In this document: one piece after another, positions 1 to 8,066 of the stretch
Numbering within the stretch: the first letter of the stretch is position 1
Layout of the letters: every line of letters begins with the position of its first letter
Assembly (NCBI RefSeq): GCF_027925525.1
Contig: NZ_BSDJ01000010.1
Location: 124,001 to 188,000 of the forward strand
Origin: Paenibacillus tyrphae
GTDB lineage: Bacteria; Bacillota; Bacilli; Paenibacillales; NBRC-103111
Reading direction: 5' to 3'
Length of the DNA: 64,000 bases
Translations under genes and position numbers: made by a program
The notes under the pieces: model-generated
Told to the model about the DNA's origin: nothing
The model's input: the letters and a program-made list of their open reading frames with translations, nothing else
Databases searched by the model: none

Positions 1-1413
1 GAGCTTCAGGTGGGAGCCAACCCGATAACGGTCGCGGTGACCGCGCAAGACGGAGTCACGACGCAGTCGTATACGGTGATGGTACACCGGAAGCCGAGCT
101 CCAATGTCCTCTTGAACGGGCTCCTGTTATCAGAGGGAACTTTGAGCCCGGCGTTCGATAGCGGCATTGTTCATTATGAAGCGGCTGTCGAGCATGGGGT
201 GACGAGCATGACGGTGACGGCATCGGTCTATGACCGGAATGCGCTGCTGACCGTTAACGGCAGAGAAGTGGCGAGCCATCAGCCGTCCCAACCGGTCGAG
301 CTTCAGGTTGGCGTCAACCGCCTCGCGATAATGGTAACTGCCCAAGACCGCGTCAGCACGCAGGCCTACACGGTGGAGGTCACCCGCAAGCCAAGCACGA
401 GCGCCGGCTTAACCGGTCTAAGGCTGACCGATGCGGCGCTGTCTCCGGCATTTGACAGTGAAATCACCGCATACGAAGCGAGCGTAGGCCATTCGCTCGG
501 CAGTACGACAGTGACGGCGTCGGTCTATGACCCGAACGCTCGGATCTCGATCAACGGCAAGGTGACGCTTAGCGGGGAAGCATCTGCGCCGATTGCCTTG
601 CAGGTTGGGGCAACAACGATTCGGATTACGGTAACGGCGCCGGACGGGCAAACTGTGCGGACGTATACGGTGCGCGTTCATCGGGAGGCTGCCCCGGAGC
701 AGCCGTCGGACTCTTCCTCCGGGGGGAATGCGGGTGGAGGCGGCCCGGCTCCTGTCGAGGAGCCTAAAGTGCCGCAGAAGCCGGCAGTGCCCGACCGACA
801 GCCCGCTGTACCCGATAAGCCTGCCGGTTCTTCGGCAGCTTGCGCCCCGGTGGCGAAGGTGCGTTTTACCGATATGTCCGGACATTGGGCGGAGTCATCG
901 GTTTCGGAGGCCTCCGGCTGTGGCATCGTCGACGGGTTCGACGACGGAACGTTCCGGCCGAACGATCCAGTCACCCGAGTCCAGTTCATCACGATGCTGG
1001 TCCGGGCTAAGGGAATCGACAAGTCGGGGGGGATAGCTCCTGCTTCGGCAGCCTTCGCGGATCAGGAAGCCATTCCGTCTTGGGCCGCCGAAGCTGTGTT
1101 GATGGCCGTACAGCGCGGGATCGTTGACGGGTATGAGGACGGAAGCTTCCGTCCGGATGCGCAAGTGACGCGGGCCGAGATGACCGCGATGACGGCTCGC
1201 GCCTCTAACTTGCAAGCAGGGCCCGAAGCGGAGCTCTCGATGTTTACGGATGCGACGGATATTCCCGTCTGGGCCAAGGGCTATATTGCCGCCGCCCGGC
1301 AGCACGGGTTCGTTCAAGGGCGGGAAAATGGGCGCTTTGCGCCGCAGGAGCATACGACACGGGCGGAAGCGGCCGTGCTGCTGCTGCGGTGGGCTCGTTC
1401 GGCGGATCAATAA
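1..1413 (+). CDS. S-layer anchored protein with cadherin-like beta-sandwich repeats (5' partial)
   Basis: The reading frame is open from base 1, and its first codons (E-L-Q before VGAN) repeat the motif found later as ELQVGVN, so the true start lies upstream of the window. The visible part holds one partial and two full repeats of roughly 90 residues, each with the pattern L-S-P-A-F-D-S, TVTASVYD, NG and TVTA-D-G, typical of the cadherin-like beta-sandwich family. A Pro/Gly/Ser-rich linker follows, then three SLH domains (about residues 285-465 of the visible part) containing G-I-V-D-G and FRP motifs. SLH domains bind pyruvylated wall polysaccharide, so this is a cell-surface protein. A strong terminator follows. 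Its substrate or partner is unknown. Confidence 0.85.
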   Translation, partial: ELQVGANPITVAVTAQDGVTTQSYTVMVHRKPSSNVLLNGLLLSEGTLSPAFDSGIVHYEAAVEHGVTSMTVTASVYDRNALLTVNGREVASHQPSQPVELQVGVNRLAIMVTAQDRVSTQAYTVEVTRKPSTSAGLTGLRLTDAALSPAFDSEITAYEASVGHSLGSTTVTASVYDPNARISINGKVTLSGEASAPIALQVGATTIRITVTAPDGQTVRTYTVRVHREAAPEQPSDSSSGGNAGGGGPAPVEEPKVPQKPAVPDRQPAVPDKPAGSSAACAPVAKVRFTDMSGHWAESSVSEASGCGIVDGFDDGTFRPNDPVTRVQFITMLVRAKGIDKSGGIAPASAAFADQEAIPSWAAEAVLMAVQRGIVDGYEDGSFRPDAQVTRAEMTAMTARASNLQAGPEAELSMFTDATDIPVWAKGYIAAARQHGFVQGRENGRFAPQEHTTRAEAAVLLLRWARSADQ

Positions 1414-1426
1414 GCAGAAAGTAAAG

Positions 1427-1473
1427 AACGCAAACCTGGCAAGGTTGGAGTCGCCGGGTTTGCGTTTCTTTTT
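1427..1473 (+). terminator. Rho-independent terminator after the SLH protein
   Basis: A 14-bp stem (AACGCAAACCTGGC paired with GCCGGGTTTGCGTT, one mismatch) with a 12-base loop is followed by TTTCTTTTT. It starts 13 bases after the stop codon. Confidence 0.85.
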
Positions 1474-2041
1474 GCGGGTTAGAGAGGTTCGTCGTTCAAA
1501 TAGCTGGCATCTCGTAAAGAGGTCGTCTGCCACTGCTTCAATTGCCGTTGGCGCGGTGTTATTTCGTTGCCAGGCGTGTCCTGCTCGAAAGTCGCATTTT
1601 GGTCAGCCCATATTTTCGCAAATACGATGCGTCTCGCTTCATAAAACGGGCATCTGCCGTTGATCTGAATACCGTGTACGGTCGGATATAATTCGGAATA
1701 GTTACTTCCACCACTTTATTAATCGGCGAATCCAAAAATATTATTTGAAAGTAACGTTATTTTTGAGTAATATTTATAATTGATATTGGTTGTGCGTATT
1801 TTTTTTGTTTCACGAAACGAAAGTGAGCACGATTGTTACACGAGCTGGGTTGACTCAACCCGCCTTACACCTAATGTAGAAGCACAGACGTTCCCAAGCG
1901 GGTATTGATAGCGGTAGAGTCTTTAATCCGCATCGAGCTTTTCCTGGCACCGGGGAAGATATAATCAAGAGAGAACTTGTTATGCGGCATGCTTGCAAAT
2001 GAAGGTGCCTATGCACAACATTTTCAAAGGAGTGAAGTCAA
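1474..2041. other. Intergenic region with a possible decayed minus-strand gene end
   Basis: No complete gene is visible. On the minus strand from about 1711 to 1479 there is a frame of about 76 codons without a start. It reads like a protein C-terminus (pieces such as RCPFYEARRIVFAKIWADQ and NEITPRQRQLKQWQ) and ends in TAA at 1479-1481. I do not recognise it, and it could be chance. The rest, up to the ribosome binding site at 2026, holds a short hairpin (GGGTTGACTCAACCC near 1847-1861) and nothing else I can name. Confidence 0.3.
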
Positions 2042-2392
2042 ATCATAGCTAAAGTCTTGCAAGTGATTCTGGCCGTTTTTATTTTTACAGGGGGCATTAT
2101 AAAACTGTTACGTGTTCCGTTTCAGGTTGAGCATTGGCAGCACTACCAATACCCATTGTGGTTCATGTCAGTAACCGGATTTCTTGAACTGATTGGAGGT
2201 ATAATGCTGATTGCCAGTATCCGGAACCGACGGTTGGCTATTGGGGCAGGCGCATTATTGGTAATTCTCTTGTTAGGAGCGATTCATGCCCATATTTTTC
2301 GGGCAAATCAACCGGTTGCAACCACCATTCCCGCATGGGTCTGTTTGATTTTGTCGATCATGGTCATTATCCGGAACCTGAAGAAAGTATAA
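2042..2392 (+). CDS. DoxX-like small membrane protein
   Basis: About 116 residues with four hydrophobic segments: VLQVILAVFIFTGGIIK, a segment around PLWFMSVTGFLELIGGIML, then LAIGAGALLVILLLGAIHAH and IPAWVCLILSIMVIIRNL. This is the layout of DoxX-like four-helix membrane proteins. The start is odd. AAAGGAG lies at 2026-2032, and the codon at ideal spacing is ATC (2042) followed by ATA; the first conventional start is TTG at 2057, which would cut into the first helix. Either a rare AUC/AUA start is used, or an ATG has mutated, or there is a base error. The gene stands alone, so its function cannot be inferred from neighbours. Confidence 0.65.
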   Translation: MIAKVLQVILAVFIFTGGIIKLLRVPFQVEHWQHYQYPLWFMSVTGFLELIGGIMLIASIRNRRLAIGAGALLVILLLGAIHAHIFRANQPVATTIPAWVCLILSIMVIIRNLKKV

Positions 2393-2435
2393 TTGGCACG
2401 ATACAAGCAGTTGCGAAAGCAGCTATCCTTGTGTC

Positions 2436-2756
2436 TTAACGATTTTCTCTATCTTCTGCAATTTGTCGTGCCATTTTAAAGCTATTCATAAAGTATTCAA
2501 GCGGTAACTCTTCTTTGTAATCTTCGTCATGTTCAAAAAGTTTGAAGTTCGCTTTATGTTGAATTAAATCTTCGACTAAATCTTTCATTTTTTCCATCTC
2601 ATTATTATTCACATAATCAACTTCCATAAGAGGATTGATATTACTAATACGAGTTTTAATCTCTGATAGATCTAAACCCGTATGTTTCTTGATAGTCATT
2701 AACAAATGACTAGCGCTTTCAGATAAAAGCGTTATAGCGATTCTCGTCATAGACAA
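2436..2756 (-). CDS. Small hypothetical protein, possible immunity protein
   Basis: A 106-residue acidic protein with no signal peptide or membrane segment. Its N-terminal stretch (MTRIAITLLSES, then a helix ending GLDLSEIKTRI) resembles the beta-alpha-alpha fold of the ribosomal L7/L12 C-terminal domain, but this is only an impression. It is preceded by a GGAAGAG-type ribosome binding site. It is AT-rich and co-oriented with the immunity-like genes upstream, so a role as an orphan immunity protein is inferred from context. No specific family is recognised. Confidence 0.55.
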   Translation of the reverse strand: MSMTRIAITLLSESASHLLMTIKKHTGLDLSEIKTRISNINPLMEVDYVNNNEMEKMKDLVEDLIQHKANFKLFEHDEDYKEELPLEYFMNSFKMARQIAEDRENR

Positions 2757-2802
2757 CTCTTCCTTCTTTTTTATATAAAATGCACGTAAGAAAGGGAGTT
2801 TT

Positions 2803-3374
2803 TCATATTGATTCCATTTTCCCTTTATGATTTCTAGCCAGATTTAAAACTTCAATACCAAAATTCAAGCCGTAGTCATCAGCATCATAAATACTCTCAT
2901 ACATTCGTCCAATATATTCAAAATCAGGACTCATATAATCTTCTGGAATAGCACCACCTATTTTTGATGAAAAATACCTATCCTCTTCCTCATCACTATA
3001 AATTCCAAGACCAATCTCTAATACATCTGGTTCTAGCCCTTCTTCATAGTATATGATACGCTCTTTTAATCGATTAATAGGAATACCTTCATTATTACTA
3101 TTCAATTCTGCACCAATTGGTACTTCTACAATAATTGGAATATCTTCTTCATTAACATCTTGATATATTTGCCAACATAAAACCCCTTCAATATTCGGAA
3201 ACTTCTCCTTATCGCAATAGATTTGCATTACAAATCCATATTGTTCATCTTCGAAATAAAATAGGGAATTTTTTCAGGTTTATGAGTTGGTACCCCTCCA
3301 ATTTTATCAAGGTAAATATTTTTTTCATCTCCTGGAACACGTTCCCTCGTTTTCATGTAGAATACCCGTTTCAT
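2803..3374 (-). pseudogene. Immunity-like protein (DUF1963-like flavour), frameshifted
   Basis: An ATG at 3374 with an ideal AGGAGG (3380-3385) opens a 48-residue frame starting MKRVFYMKT and containing the motif DKIGGVPTHKPEKIP. It stops at 3228-3230. The next frame reads smoothly across the break (YFEDEQYGFVMQIYCD) and continues as 141 residues to 2803. The two halves join if one C is restored in the CCC run near 3264, giving a protein of about 190 residues. The IGG-x-P-T-H motif recalls the DUF1963/YwqG group, common among polymorphic toxin immunity proteins. The alternative is two coupled genes overlapping at TAATG. I favour a frameshift because the second frame is protein-like before its ATG. 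Confidence 0.6.
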
Positions 3375-3394
3375 TTTTGCCTCCTGTTCTTCTA

Positions 3395-3660
3395 GTGTTT
3401 TGCAAATAATTTTATCTTATTATCATATCCAGCTTCTCTAGAGCTTTTTTTCACTTACACCAAAGTGAATATCTACAGGCCTATTATCAACATGAGGTTA
3501 CTAAAGCATTATCAGCGTTACCCGTCCCCTATGTTGTAAAACCAATCTACTAAAAAGTAACGGCGGTTGCTAAGACTACTAGCGATACCACCTATTAGCT
3601 TGCCTGTTTTCTGCTTGTTCGGGGAGACGGAACGCTGTCATCATGCCGTAGATTATTGTT
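3395..3660 (-). pseudogene. Decayed toxin C-terminal fragment with GTGN junction
   Basis: Minus-strand reading from about 3531 gives GTGNADNALV, then breaks. Further pieces appear in other frames: RPVDIHFGVSEKKAL, and AGYDNKIKLFAKH followed by a stop at about 3395. The last piece ends just before the ribosome binding site of the immunity-like gene at 3374, the usual toxin-then-immunity order. Upstream, to about 3660, is a short fragment I cannot name. Multiple stops show this is a remnant. Confidence 0.4.
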
Positions 3661-3704
3661 GGGGTTGTAAATGGGCTTACACAAAAATATGTTGACAGAC
3701 CCTG

Positions 3705-4214
3705 TTAGAAGTTTTCTTGTTTCCAGTCAGTCTCACATTTTTTTTCGTAAGTTATAAAACCTTCAGTCGAATATCTTTTTTCAAGCATTCTGCTAGCTTC
3801 GTATTTACTACAATCCTTCTCCATATAAATTTCATCTTGTAAAAATAATATAAATATAGAACTAGAGGCATCGTTATTCGCCAAATAGAAGCCCAATAAT
3901 TCGTTGTATTGAGTGCTAAAAAACAAACCTATATACTCTATTTTGAGTTTAATATTTTCCTTGCATTCAATTAATCCTTCATAACTAGCAAATAAATTAA
4001 AATCATCCAAATCGTAAATTCTATTCACTGAGATTAACGGATTCATGCCTTTTATATACAAGCCTATAACATCACCATTATCTTTCTCAAGGAAAAGGAC
4101 ATGGTCTAATCTCTCATTATCATCCTCATCATGTAAATAAATCATATTGGAAATTTCTTTTTGCTCGAAAAAATAATCAAACTTTTTTGTAAAAGATATT
4201 ATATAGTTATTCAT
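3705..4214 (-). CDS. Putative immunity protein
   Basis: A 169-residue acidic, aromatic-rich soluble protein (MNNYIISFTKKFDYFFEQKE at the N-terminus) with no signal peptide. An upstream GTG at 4226 would add four residues, but ATG at 4214 has GAGGA six bases upstream and is preferred. The gene begins immediately after the stop of a decayed toxin C-terminus (4223-4225), the classical arrangement for a cognate immunity gene. Low-GC codon use matches the toxin fragment and differs from the flanking chromosome. The exact family is not recognised. Confidence 0.6.
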   Translation of the reverse strand: MNNYIISFTKKFDYFFEQKEISNMIYLHDEDDNERLDHVLFLEKDNGDVIGLYIKGMNPLISVNRIYDLDDFNLFASYEGLIECKENIKLKIEYIGLFFSTQYNELLGFYLANNDASSSIFILFLQDEIYMEKDCSKYEASRMLEKRYSTEGFITYEKKCETDWKQENF

Positions 4215-4222
4215 AGTCGTCC

Positions 4223-4563
4223 TCACTCTCTAATCAAATCTAATTCGGATTTTAACTTACTTGATAAACGATCTCCTTTTTTATTTAAGAAAGTCAATAG
4301 TTCGTTTGTATTTCGATTAACTAAAACAACTGCATCACCCTGAACAAAAGCGTCTACAGAGTCGATTGTATTCCACTCAAAAGGTTTCGAATTGCGAGAT
4401 TTTTTGAGTCATTTACAATTGATAAAATGAACTCTTTCATCCCTTCTTTATCCCCTTTTTTAACTGGAACACCTAAATCCCTTGAAGTTTCATAAATATC
4501 TTGAGCATGTTTTTTAATTTTTTTTGGAATTTGGATTAAAATTCGCACCAACATTACCCGTCC
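4223..4563 (-). pseudogene. Decayed polymorphic toxin C-terminal domain (GTGN junction)
   Basis: Minus-strand reading starts GTGNVGANFNPNSKKN, breaks at a poly-A tract, continues in a second frame as KKHAQDIYETSRDLGVPVKK, then in a third frame as KPFEWNTIDSVDAFVQGDA, VVLVNRNTNELLTFL and KSELDLIRE to a stop at 4223. At least two frameshifts therefore separate pieces of one recognisable toxin tip. The final segment is of a type seen at the ends of Rhs/WapA-like effectors. No full-length shell gene is attached, so this is an orphan cassette. The putative immunity gene follows directly. Confidence 0.6.
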
Positions 4564-4647
4564 CCTTAGTACTAATCGGTTATAATAACTTAAGGAATAT
4601 TTTGCTGCAAACCGATTGGAATTTTTAAACTTCTTGGGGGCTTGATC

Positions 4648-5337
4648 ATGGAACCGGTAGTGAAGCATGCATGGAATTTATCTGAAATGGATGCAGTCAA
4701 ACTGCAACAAGAGTTGTCTTTAAAAATCGTAAAGGAAGATCAACTTAAAGAAGTTAATTATGTGGCTGGAGTAGACGTAGCGTACAGCGAACATAGTGAC
4801 AAATTAATCGCGGCAATCGTTATTTTAGAAGCAAGTTCATTACATATCATAGAATCGGTTGTGGTGGAAGACATGGTTCATTTTCCATATATCCCCGGTT
4901 TGTTTTCATTCAGGGAGATTCCTCCTCTGCTCAAAGCATTCAAGCAAATAAAAACCCCTCCGCAGCTCATCGTCTGCGACGGTCAGGGAATGGCTCACCC
5001 CAGACGATTTGGATTAGCGAGTCATTTGGGAGTTCTATTCGACATTCCTACCATCGGATGCGGAAAAACGAAGTTATTAGGGGAGTTCCAAGACCCTGAA
5101 GTAAAAAGAGGTTCCTCTTCTCCATTAGTTGATCATAGGGAGGTGATCGGGGCTGTGTTAAGAACTCAGGATCATGTTAAACCTATTTTCGTGTCCATTG
5201 GTCATCGCATTTCCTTAGCCACGGCTTGCGAATGGATCTTAAAGCTCTCCCCGAAATATCGTTTGCCGGAAACAACGCGGCAAGCCGATCAGCTTGTGAA
5301 TAAAGTTTTAGCCGGTCTTCAAAGAGAACAGGAATAA
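4648..5337 (+). CDS. nfi: Endonuclease V (deoxyinosine 3' endonuclease)
   Basis: A DNA repair enzyme that nicks one phosphodiester beyond deoxyinosine and other deaminated bases. The sequence covers the full family length (229 residues from the ATG at 4648). Acidic catalytic residues sit where expected: D43 in AGVDVAYS, E90 in SFREIPPL and D111 in VCDGQGMAHPRR, with the conserved PIFVSIGHR near the C-terminus. ATG 4648 is chosen over TTG 4642 because GGGG at 4636-4640 is correctly spaced. It is a single gene with a short hairpin after the stop. Confidence 0.95.
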   Translation: MEPVVKHAWNLSEMDAVKLQQELSLKIVKEDQLKEVNYVAGVDVAYSEHSDKLIAAIVILEASSLHIIESVVVEDMVHFPYIPGLFSFREIPPLLKAFKQIKTPPQLIVCDGQGMAHPRRFGLASHLGVLFDIPTIGCGKTKLLGEFQDPEVKRGSSSPLVDHREVIGAVLRTQDHVKPIFVSIGHRISLATACEWILKLSPKYRLPETTRQADQLVNKVLAGLQREQE

Positions 5338-5342
5338 ACGAA

Positions 5343-5360
5343 AGGGCGGATTTCCGCCCT
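5343..5360. terminator. Short hairpin between nfi and the opposing gene
   Basis: AGGGCGG and CCGCCCT form a 7-bp stem over a 4-base loop just after the nfi stop. The plus-strand T-run is poor, so this is a weak, possibly bidirectional terminator. Confidence 0.45.
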
Positions 5361-5390
5361 ATAAAAACTGTTACCCTATCATATTAGAAC

Positions 5391-5672
5391 TCATATGAAT
5401 TGTATGGTTGAACCTTTCTTTATCCTCTCTATGTCCACCCTTTCTCTAATATTTAACCCAATAAGAGGAAAATTGGCAATGGAAAAAGACACACTGACAT
5501 CCTTAATCTCATATTCAAAGCTTGTCCCGTCTACATTACTTACGGCTATCTTTGAACCAATCAAGTTCTTTAATTTTGTAATTTTATAAGGATCCGTTTC
5601 ATCTACACTAATCTTTAGCACCACACCGCGGTTTGGCAGATCAATAACGTCTTCTAACCTCATGATCTCCAT
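5391..5672 (-). CDS. Hypothetical protein
   Basis: A 93-residue soluble protein starting MEIMRLEDVIDLP. It is predicted mostly beta (GVVLKISVDET, VSFSIANFPLIGLNIRERVDI). ATG 5672 is preferred to TTG 5693 because AGAGAGGAAG lies seven bases upstream. It follows the membrane-protein gene by 17 bases and may be its third operon member, although its base composition is lower in GC. The family is not recognised. Confidence 0.6.
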   Translation of the reverse strand: MEIMRLEDVIDLPNRGVVLKISVDETDPYKITKLKNLIGSKIAVSNVDGTSFEYEIKDVSVSFSIANFPLIGLNIRERVDIERIKKGSTIQFI

Positions 5673-5689
5673 AAGATCCGCTTCCTCTC

Positions 5690-6151
5690 TCAAAACGGCT
5701 TAACCAGCATCAAGTACAGCACGACCAGCGGGATGATGATGACCAGTGTGCCGAACACATCCCATGTACGGGAAGCTTTCCGATACGCAGCGGTAAGCGC
5801 GCCTTCCGTTTCGGCAACGACGCTTTCCTTCATCATTTTCCGTTGGGCGGGAATGAGGAGAATGCCCCAGATTAAGCCGCTGAGCACAAACAAGCCTTCC
5901 GACGCCGTCATCCAGTTCAGCTCTGCGAGTGAATACCCGTTCAAGGCGGCCATGATGTGGCCTGTTGCGAGCAGCAGGATGACGCCGGGCAGCGTAAACC
6001 AGTAATCGGCGTGCATCACATTGCGCGCCACCCGCCGGATGTGGGCCAGATCTTGACCGCGCTCCGCCGACAGCTTCCAGAACGCCGCCGTAATGATGTT
6101 GCCGAGGAACAGCACAGCCCCAAGCACGTGCAAAAAAATTAACGCTCCCAT
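5690..6151 (-). CDS. DUF2269-like integral membrane protein
   Basis: 153 residues with four hydrophobic helices: GALIFLHVLGAVLFLGNIITA, FTLPGVILLLATGHIM, GLFVLSGLIWGILLIPA and GTLVIIIPLVVLYLML. It has the H-V-L-G and W-k-l-A-e-R motifs typical of DUF2269-type small membrane proteins. The start at ATG 6151 is set by AAGGAGGAG eight bases upstream, which lies inside the end of the padR gene. Two bases separate the padR stop from this ATG, so the two are translationally linked. PadR-family regulators often control an adjacent membrane protein or transporter; the function itself is unknown. Confidence 0.75.
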   Translation of the reverse strand: MGALIFLHVLGAVLFLGNIITAAFWKLSAERGQDLAHIRRVARNVMHADYWFTLPGVILLLATGHIMAALNGYSLAELNWMTASEGLFVLSGLIWGILLIPAQRKMMKESVVAETEGALTAAYRKASRTWDVFGTLVIIIPLVVLYLMLVKPF

Positions 6152-6153
6152 GT

Positions 6154-6693
6154 TCACTTCTCCTCCTTGTGTTGACTATCCAGCATTGCTGCGCATTCCA
6201 ATAAGGCATCGATTTTGGCCTGGTGATAGCGAATGCCGATGGTAAGAGAAAGCAGCTGATGCTTGGGCATCTGCTGATGATACTGATCATGCATCCCTTG
6301 AAGGATGCTCAGCTTCGCTTCGTGCTGCTTGCGGCTTTGCCCGATCCAATCCAGCATTTCGCCCTCGTCCATCTTCCCGCCAAAAAACAGCCTCATGCAC
6401 ACATCGGAACGTACATTATCTTCCTCGACCGGCTGCTCGTAATATTGAGCCAGAACCGCCCGCCCGGCCTCCGTGATGGAATATTCGTTTTTGTTCGGGC
6501 GGTCCTCCTGTATAATCGTGCGTTTCTCGATACAGCCTTCCTTTTCCAAGTTTTTGAGCGTCGGATAGACGCTGCCGTAGCTTCCCTCGAAGAAAAAGGA
6601 GATCGGTCCTTCAAAATTTTTTTTGATTTCGTACCCGGTCATCGGCCGCTTGCTTAATAGGGCAAGGGCCACATACTTGGCCTGCAGCTGCAT
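6154..6693 (-). CDS. PadR family transcriptional regulator
   Basis: 179 residues: an N-terminal winged helix (LALLSKRPMTGYEIKK, then GSVYPTLKNLEKEGCIEKR) followed by a PadR C-terminal dimerisation region rich in helices (GMHDQYHQQ). The N-terminus MQLQAKYVALALLS is set by ATG 6693 with AAAGGAGG eight bases upstream; the longer frame from 6723 adds a tail without a ribosome binding site. It is expected to repress its own operon, which includes the membrane protein that follows. A small dyad just upstream (6721-6740) is a possible operator. Confidence 0.9.
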   Translation of the reverse strand: MQLQAKYVALALLSKRPMTGYEIKKNFEGPISFFFEGSYGSVYPTLKNLEKEGCIEKRTIIQEDRPNKNEYSITEAGRAVLAQYYEQPVEEDNVRSDVCMRLFFGGKMDEGEMLDWIGQSRKQHEAKLSILQGMHDQYHQQMPKHQLLSLTIGIRYHQAKIDALLECAAMLDSQHKEEK

Positions 6694-6720
6694 CGGCGCA
6701 GCCTCCTTTGATGATATAAT

Positions 6721-6740
6721 CATTATTCATATTCATAATG
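6721..6740. promoter_or_regulatory. Candidate PadR operator
   Basis: CATTAT and ATAATG form an inverted repeat with an 8-base AT-rich spacer, 28 bases upstream of the padR start. PadR proteins usually bind AT-rich dyads of about this size in their own promoter. Confidence 0.35.
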
Positions 6741-6909
6741 TTAATATAAATGCGGCACGGCGATTTGTCCAGTTTTTTTCTTGCTATATGAAAAAAGCTC
6801 CCGAGATCTTGATGACCGGGGAGCGGATGTTCATTTATGGTCCCATTGACTATGACATTAATGATATGGTTTATAATGCGGATACCGAATAGAAAAGAGG
6901 GTGGACTGA

Positions 6910-7467
6910 ATGAAGCAACGAAGTCTAGTAGTGCTAGGAATATCCGGAAGTTTGCGCGAGCAGTCGTCTAATACACGGCTGCTCTCGATCATCGGAGGAA
7001 TGATGCCCGCCGGTATGGAGTTTCGTATGTATCAAGGGCTCGCGAGTTTACCGCATTTCAGTCCGGACTTAGACGGTGACGAAGCTCATTGGCATGGGGC
7101 GGTGCGCGAATGGCGGGAGGAGCTGCGAGCGGCGAATGCGATCGTGATCTGTACGCCGGAATATGCGCGGGGCGTGCCGGGCACGCTCAAGAACGCGCTG
7201 GACTGGATCGTATCCTCGGGCGAGTTCGTGAACAAGCCGACGGCGGTCGTAAGCGCGTCTCCGCATCCGGATGGCGGCGCTACAGCGCTGCAATCGCTGA
7301 CACTAACTCTCAAGATGATGAGCGCGGCTATCCCGGACGAAGCGTCACTTGCCGTTCCGTTCGTTAGCAAGATGATCGGACCGGATGGCAGCGTGACGGA
7401 TACGAACACCTTGTCATCGCTGCTCAATCTGGTTCGGGCGCTGTCGCAGGCCATTCCGGAGAAATAA
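6910..7467 (+). CDS. NADPH-dependent FMN reductase family protein
   Basis: 185 residues with a flavodoxin-like fold. The phosphate-binding loop GISGSLREQSSNTRLL lies near residues 10-25, and the family motif PEYARGVPGTLKNALDW at about residues 92-108 binds the flavin. The protein is expected to be a soluble NAD(P)H:FMN reductase or quinone/chromate-type reductase; the natural substrate cannot be read. The ribosome binding site is AAGAGGGTGG. It is transcribed towards the broken GNAT gene, and only a few bases separate the two stops. Confidence 0.88.
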   Translation: MKQRSLVVLGISGSLREQSSNTRLLSIIGGMMPAGMEFRMYQGLASLPHFSPDLDGDEAHWHGAVREWREELRAANAIVICTPEYARGVPGTLKNALDWIVSSGEFVNKPTAVVSASPHPDGGATALQSLTLTLKMMSAAIPDEASLAVPFVSKMIGPDGSVTDTNTLSSLLNLVRALSQAIPEK

Positions 7468-7471
7468 TTTG

Positions 7472-8061
7472 TTATGTGCTAATGGGGCAGTCGGTGAACG
7501 AATGCAGCATGAAACGCATGACATGACGCCGACTTCCCGCAGTACCCACCTCGACAAAGCCGAACTCTTTAAATTGCGGAACAAATCCCATAAAACGATA
7601 GCTTGGGGAATCGGGGGCAACAGGGTAAGCTTCAACAACGGCTGCACCTCTTTGCCTCGCATGTTCAACCGCCGCTTGAAGCAGTTGTTTCATGACCCCT
7701 CGTCCGCGAAACTCACGAGCTATATAGAAGCAAACCAAAGACCAAACATGATCGGGATTCTCATTGGTTTCGTATAATCCCCCCGAGATCACGATAAGTT
7801 GAACGCGGAGCGATGGAGCACCATGCTACGGGCTCGTCGCCCGCATATCCCAAGATACCTATGGGAATGTTCTTGAACCATGTTCCGGATTGCAGCTTTT
7901 TTGGTTACCTTCGTTTTCCGATCTTCAGGTTTCCCGCGCCAAACCATACACCAGCAATTTTTTGGTCCGCCCCGACGTTCAAAAAGCTTCTCAAAATCCG
8001 GCCAACGACCTTGATCGACTTCAAAGAAATCCAGCTTTACAAAAGGATTGGAAATATCCAT
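7472..8061 (-). pseudogene. GNAT family N-acetyltransferase, two frameshifts
   Basis: Three pieces in three frames make one acetyltransferase of about 195 residues. Piece one (from ATG 8061) holds GRWPDFEKLFERRGGPKNCW and WRGKPED. Piece two, in the next frame near 7870-7790, reads IPIGILGYAGDEPVAWCSI and APRSTYRDLGG. Piece three reads GGLYETNENPDHVWSLVCFY, then the acetyl-CoA loop REFRGRGVMKQLL and SYRFMGFVPQF. The second shift falls in a run of six G near 7785, where a base-calling error is plausible. The gene follows the hydrolase by five bases, so the two were co-transcribed. Confidence 0.75.
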
Positions 8062-8066
8062 TACCT

